A DNA stretch of 64,000 nt from Ustilaginoidea virens. Lineage: Eukaryota > Ascomycota > Sordariomycetes > Hypocreales > Clavicipitaceae. The DNA is taken from positions 1,054,001-1,118,000 of the forward strand of contig NC_057316.1 of assembly GCF_000687475.1 (NCBI RefSeq), in the 5' to 3' direction. Of the stretch, positions 59,491 to 64,000 are shown in pieces. Position 1 is the first letter of the stretch. Each line of letters opens with the position of its first letter. Below the pieces are notes generated by a model. The model was given only the letters and a program-made list of their open reading frames with translations. It was not told where the DNA came from and ran no database searches. The position numbers and the translations under genes were made by a program.

Positions 59491-60665
59491 TAGCCTAAAA
59501 GATATTAGTTAATGCCTTACCGGCAGTATTATAGGGACTAAAAGTAAAATGCGGGATATAGGGAGTTATTTAGTTGGTAGCTATAGTATACTGCTATTAG
59601 TTATTAAAGGCTTAAAAAGAAGGCGAGAAGATAGTAGCCTAAGCCTTAGTTGTTTTAGTTATAAGATATATAGGTTTAATAATAGCGATACCTTTTTTAT
59701 AAGCTTTAATCTATACCTAGTAGATCTACTAGAGTTTAGGATTACTAGTAAGCTTAAAGTCGAGCTATATACATAAGTTATATATATTTTAGTAGTAAAA
59801 GCAGCTTTTACTCCTACCTTTTCGCATACAGATAGGGAGAATACCGGTCGCCTATATTTTTTAGTTATATTATTTATATAAAAACTCTTTATTGTAGGCG
59901 TATTTATGCGTTTTATCGGAGGAATTACCCTCTAATAAGTAGTCGCCTATAGTATACTATAGCTTATATTTATACTTTAAAGGGCTAGAGCGTTTAGTAG
60001 ATAGGGCGGTTAGACCACTTATAGGTTATAGGATTTCTATAATATTAAGTTCTATAAGGGTTATTACGCTACCTACGGCTTAGCCGCTACTAAGGTTCGG
60101 CTTAGATATATTTAGGGTCCTAATGCGGTTAATTAGGGGAATATAGAGTTATATTAGGCTCGAACTGATATATATATTAAATATAGGCGGAGATAAGGCA
60201 TAGCCTTTTAGAGAATACGCAGGTATTTAGTTTATTATTATTAGTACCTATTACAACTTTAGGCAAGGGGAATAATACTTATAGTAGGATACCGATAATA
60301 ATTAAATCGGCTATAAGAAGGAAGAGGAAAGGAAGAAAAAGGGTAATAAAAAGGGCGCGAGAAAAAAAAATACACCTTTACCTAAGGGGATTACCTACTA
60401 ATAGCTAGCGAAAAATTTTTTATAATACTAATGGCTGCTATAAATAGCTTCTAATTAGTAATGTAATGCCGGCCTTTTATACGTTTCTACTATACTACCT
60501 TCCCGAATTAATACTTTATAATATCCCCTATTTGCACGAACTAGACCCGACGAATAGACTTGAGGTTATCGCGATAATAATTTAGGCGATCTAATTAGGC
60601 TTATATAGAGGATAGGCGGGTTTCGGAATATAATTAATTCGACTGCAAGGCGGAGGAGGGGGGTA
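59491..60665 (+). other. Gy-D 3' region and polypurine tract
   Basis: It continues Gy-D after the Cop-F insertion. With 54150-54826 it forms a ~1.9 kb stretch between chromodomain and LTR. The frame from 59549 is open for 75 codons (MRDIGSYLVGSYSILLLVIK) but no domain was recognised. The tract GGCGGAGGAGGGGGGTA (60649-60665) is the polypurine tract. Confidence 0.55.
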
Positions 60666-60918
60666 TATTACGGGCTCGGGCTATACCCGCGCTATAATAT
60701 AGCTAGGACTTAGGCTACGCTTATGCCTAGCCTAGGTAGGGTTATATAAATTAGCGGTATAGGGTTATAGGACTACACTAGGACCTCGACCCGTGCTAAC
60801 GTATAGTTAAATAGACTATCGAGAGGCCTTTATTTGGGTCCTCTCTCTTTCCTCTTTAGTCTATTTAATATATTTATTCGACGCCTATTTGCAGTAGCCC
60901 TAGGGCTAGTCCTTTATA
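60666..60918 (+). repeat. Gy-D 3' LTR (253 bp, second subfamily)
   Basis: It begins TATTACGGGCTCGGG directly after the polypurine tract and ends CCTTTATA. The right flank is CCGAT. Its 5' partner is not in the window. Confidence 0.88.
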
Positions 60919-61067
60919 CCGATAGTTGTAAAATCAGAGGAATAACTAGTTTGTTGGCTAGTAAAATGGTTGAATAAATAATTAAATAACCATATATATA
61001 TAGTGACTAGTAGCCTACTATAATAAATAACCGCAGTATATAGCGGTAGGTCTCAGTATAAAAGCAT
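60919..61067. other. Unassigned AT-rich spacer
   Basis: About 150 bp between the Gy-D LTR and the minisatellite. No frame or element end is seen. Confidence 0.4.
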
Positions 61068-61350
61068 AGGTGCCGTAGGTGCCGTAGGTGCCGTGAAATA
61101 AATCCGTAAGTGCCGTAGGTGCCGTAGGTGCCGTAAAATAAATCCCGTAAGTTCCGTAGGTGCCGTAGGTGCCGTGAAATAAATCCTGTAAGTGCCGTGG
61201 GTGCCGTAGGTGCCGTGAATAAAATCCGTAAGTTCTGTAGGTGCCGTAGGTGCCGTGATATAAATTCGTAAGTACCGTAGGTACTGTAGGTAACGTGATA
61301 TAAATATTATCACTGCCGCAAGTGCCTTAATATAAGGGTACCGTAAGTGC
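61068..61350. repeat. GTGCCGTAG minisatellite with higher-order unit
   Basis: The basic 9-mer GTGCCGTAG is arranged in threes plus a spacer close to AAATAAATCCGTAA, giving about six higher-order units of ~40 bp. Units diverge toward the right, and isolated copies continue to about 61520. Confidence 0.9.
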
Positions 61351-61852
61351 CGTACTATAAATATTATATATAGAATAATATAACAGGTGCTGTAAAGTGC
61401 AGTAGGTATCGTGCACTAGGTGCAAAGGTGTTATATAGTGGTATAGTATAATAGATATTACACTATAAAATCCCTAGGTGCCGTAGATTACTCCAAGGGT
61501 GCCGTAGGGTTACGCTGTAGATTGCCGTAAGGTTATGCTAAAGGTTGATATAAGGTTATACCATTGATTACCGTAGGATAACGCTATAGATTACTAAAGG
61601 ATTAGCCGACGGTGATAATAGGTAAGCAGAGATACCAAAGGGTAAGCCGAGGGTGCCAAAAGATTTAGCTATATTAGTAGTACTAATAAGCAAAAAAGAC
61701 TAAAGGGCGAACACAAAAGATAGGGTGAAACAAAGAAGTAAAACGCGGGCTTATAACCTGTTATAATTCTAAGGGTAAATATAAAGTGAAGCCGGTATAA
61801 GGCAAGACAAATATAAATAACTAGAAACGCAGGAAAGGTAAAAAGAGTTAAG
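61351..61852. other. Degenerate repeat and spacer, matches left edge of window
   Basis: It holds scattered GTGCCGTA-like words to about 61520, then AT-rich sequence. Positions 61785-61852 resemble about 145-200. Gy-G is inserted at 61853 after AGTTAAG. Confidence 0.5.
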
Positions 61853-62104
61853 TGTCATAGGCTCGGGCTACGCCCGCGCTACAATATAGCTAGGACTCGG
61901 GCTGCGCCTATGCCTAGCCTAGGTAGGGTTATATAAGTCAGCGGCATAGGGTCATAGGACTACACCAGGACCCCGACCTATGTCAATACATAATTAAATA
62001 GACTATCGAGAGCCCCCTATTTAGGTCCTCTCTCTTCCTCCTTAGTCTATTTAATATATTTATTTAACGCCTATTCGCAATAGCCCTAGGGCCAATCCTT
62101 TATA
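61853..62104 (+). repeat. Gy-G 5' LTR (252 bp, second subfamily)
   Basis: TGTCATAGGCTCGGGCTACG...AATCCTTTATA. It contains TTAGTCTATTTAA (about 62043-62055), and the complementary TTAAATAGACT follows the LTR at 62106-62116, as in the other gypsy copies. Confidence 0.88.
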
Positions 62105-64000
62105 TTTAAATAGACTCTCTCAGCCTTACTATTATAACCTTACATTATAGAGCCGATAATACAGGCTATACAAGATATCGAGATGAGTACACCTAAAGAA
62201 ACGGGTATAAACAACCCGAGACTACGACGCCCCCAATATAACACACATACCCAAGTGGAGCAGCTTGCATTAAGGTTACAATAGATAGAGGCATAAATGC
62301 AGACTAACGCGCAATACCTCGCTACTATTGCCGCCTCGCTATAGACCCTCCTTACGAACCAGTTAAATAGCTCCTAAAATGCTACCTAACCGGCCCCGGT
62401 CGTATAACAGAACGACTCCCTCCTTACTACTTAGGATACCTAGCTAAAGCGTAAGCCGATCCTAATGGGGGACCCCTTTAATAGCAAAAAGGCTATATTC
62501 ACAGCCTAGCGGACCTTTATGTAATATAAGCTTGAGGTCGATAGGGACTTTAATAGAGACGAAAAGACTTAATAAATATTTATCTTTTAGAACCTATCGT
62601 CTATAGTCTAATTATAGGTTGCAGCCTTCTTCGAGAACGGTATAGCTTGTGATTATAATATAATAAAGTTCTTTGAATACCTCTAATATCTCTTTAAGGA
62701 CCTGCACTAATAGGATTATATTATTACCGAGCTTAAGCACTCCTTACGCTAAGGCCCTAAGGAACCTTTTACCGCCTTCTTTATATAATTTAAGGAAAAA
62801 CTTACGCTTATTAGTAGTCTTAGTTAGCCTAAGGAAGTTAAGCTAGAATATCTCCGATTAGCACTTAATACTTATATGGCTAATAAGATTATTAGCCTTA
62901 GAGTCTCCTATTACGATTACTACTCGGCGGTAGACCGCTACTAATAAATTATTATTAATATCGAGACTAATCTAACTATTAACTACTAACCGGGCTCGGC
63001 CTATTCCCGACTAACCTACGCCTAGGATTCTAAAGGTAATATATAAATATCGGGCGTTAATAAGCTAGACTTAAAGGGTAATTCGCCTAAAGCAATATAG
63101 GTCTCTATAGAACGATATAAAGAATGCAGGAAGAAAGGTCTTTATTTTTAATATAGCTCTTCTAAGCATTAGAGGAATATATACTACTTACTGCTAGCAA
63201 TCCGGCTAAATATAGTCAAAATAGCCTTATTAGACTTACGAATCGTAGAGATTAAAAGTAGCAATAAAGATTAAGAAAAAGAATAGCCCTCGAATTTAGT
63301 CTCGTTAGAGGGCTTAAAATGCATATATAGACCCCGGCCTAATTATAAAAGGAATTAAAGGAGATTATAAAACGAATAGATAAATACCCCTTTTTAGTAC
63401 CGATCTTATATAAATCTTATACCTTTATTAATACCTTAATCGACTTAAAATATAACTACTATAGCGCTATAAGCGAAAAGATAGTATAACGGTTAGGCCT
63501 CTAACCTATCTGCCTGCCACAATATAGGGAAATTAGAATGGCAGTAGATATTTAGAGCCGTTTAGAAGAATATAAGGTAATATATTCCTTTATTATTTAT
63601 ATCGTCTGTATAGCGATCGATATTAATAGATAGCTATCTATAGTTATACTTTATATTATCCTAGGCTTTACCTATAATATTATCTTTAGGATGCCTTAAA
63701 TAGAATATTATAATATTATACTATAGGCAAAATAGCATTAATTAAAGATCGGATCGGTAGATAGCCTTATCGTTAAAGAATCGATAAGAAAACAATAGGA
63801 TCTAATTATAGTAAATATCTTTAGCTCTATCTTCTATAATATACTAAAGCGGGTAAAACACTCTAAGGACCAATCGACTTCTTTTATTACAATAAGCTTA
63901 TAGGAGATAATATGCATCTTCTGTATTATATTACTACCTTATTAAGATTCTGCCCTATAATTATAAGAGCTATAGGTGCTTCCGATGGAATTATAGGAAT
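62105..64000 (+). pseudogene. Gy-G gag and protease, running off the window
   Basis: It starts like Gy-1 gag but with the start ATG altered to ATA (62159-62161). The gag core at about 62460-62990 reads GDPFNSKKAIFTA, PKEPFTAFFI and EVKLEYLRLALNTYMANKII. A degraded CCHC region is at about 63140-63200. The protease active site at about 63441-63449 has become D-L-K in place of D-S-G (GACTTAAAA), which two CpA/TpG-type transitions would explain. The element is cut at the window end before RT. Stops are frequent. Confidence 0.78.

Noticed and set aside
61053..61313. 86-codon frame with repeated TAPTAPTEL
   Set aside because: It is only the translation of the 9-bp minisatellite, whose unit length is a multiple of three.
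1..64000. A Starship-type giant element, a secondary-metabolite cluster or a CRISPR array
   Set aside because: No tyrosine recombinase, biosynthetic domain or spaced identical repeats were seen; the large insertions are explained by LTR pairs and TSDs.

Overview
This window looks like repeat-dense heterochromatin from a filamentous ascomycete (Pezizomycotina). Nearly every segment belongs to a transposable element, I found no convincing host gene, and the DNA carries the mark of repeat-induced point mutation (RIP): almost all differences between paired LTRs are C/T or G/A transitions at CpA or TpG, and reading frames are broken by TAA/TAG where CAA, CAG or TGG would be expected. Reading through those stops recovers recognisable gag, protease, integrase, reverse transcriptase (RT), RNase H, chromodomain, LINE and Tc1/mariner proteins. 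All names below (Gy-1, Cop-H and so on) are local labels; species and family names in databases were not checked.

Layout. 1-405 is unassigned and 406-534 is a minisatellite. A Tad-like LINE (LINE-A, + strand) runs from about 535 to 11946. It is broken by a gypsy/TRIM composite (1362-8241, TSD GAACT) and by a solo copia LTR (9478-10016, TSD AGATT). The composite is a deleted chromovirus (Gy-1) joined to a small two-LTR element (TRIM), one of whose LTRs holds a Tc1-like transposon (6367-7764). LINE-A then stops at a reverse-strand deleted gypsy (Gy-C, 11947-14947) that shares an LTR with a second reverse-strand gypsy (Gy-B, 14704-50295). Gy-B is split by a 28.3 kb insertion, the copia Cop-H (19726-47987, TSD TCTTT). 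Cop-H itself holds copia Cop-J (20968-28160, TSD CAGCC), copia Cop-K (31271-38152, TSD GAATC) and a second LINE (LINE-B, 39203-45798, 15-bp TSD). Gy-B abuts a forward gypsy lacking its 5' part (Gy-D, 50296-60918), which holds an internally deleted reverse copia (Cop-F, 54827-59485, TSD AGTTA). After a GGTGCCGTA minisatellite (61068-61350) a further gypsy (Gy-G) starts at 61853 and runs off the window.

How the parts work together. The gypsy family is a chromovirus with a C-terminal chromodomain. Its LTR and the start of its internal region contain an exact 11-nt complement that fits Tf1/sushi-type self-priming. The copias Cop-H and Cop-K/F instead carry a primer site matching the anticodon arm of initiator-Met tRNA, as in Drosophila copia. 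Gy-1, Gy-C and Cop-F are deletion derivatives that would depend on full-length relatives, and the TRIM shares its terminal 24 bp with the gypsy LTR. Nothing here appears able to transpose autonomously today.
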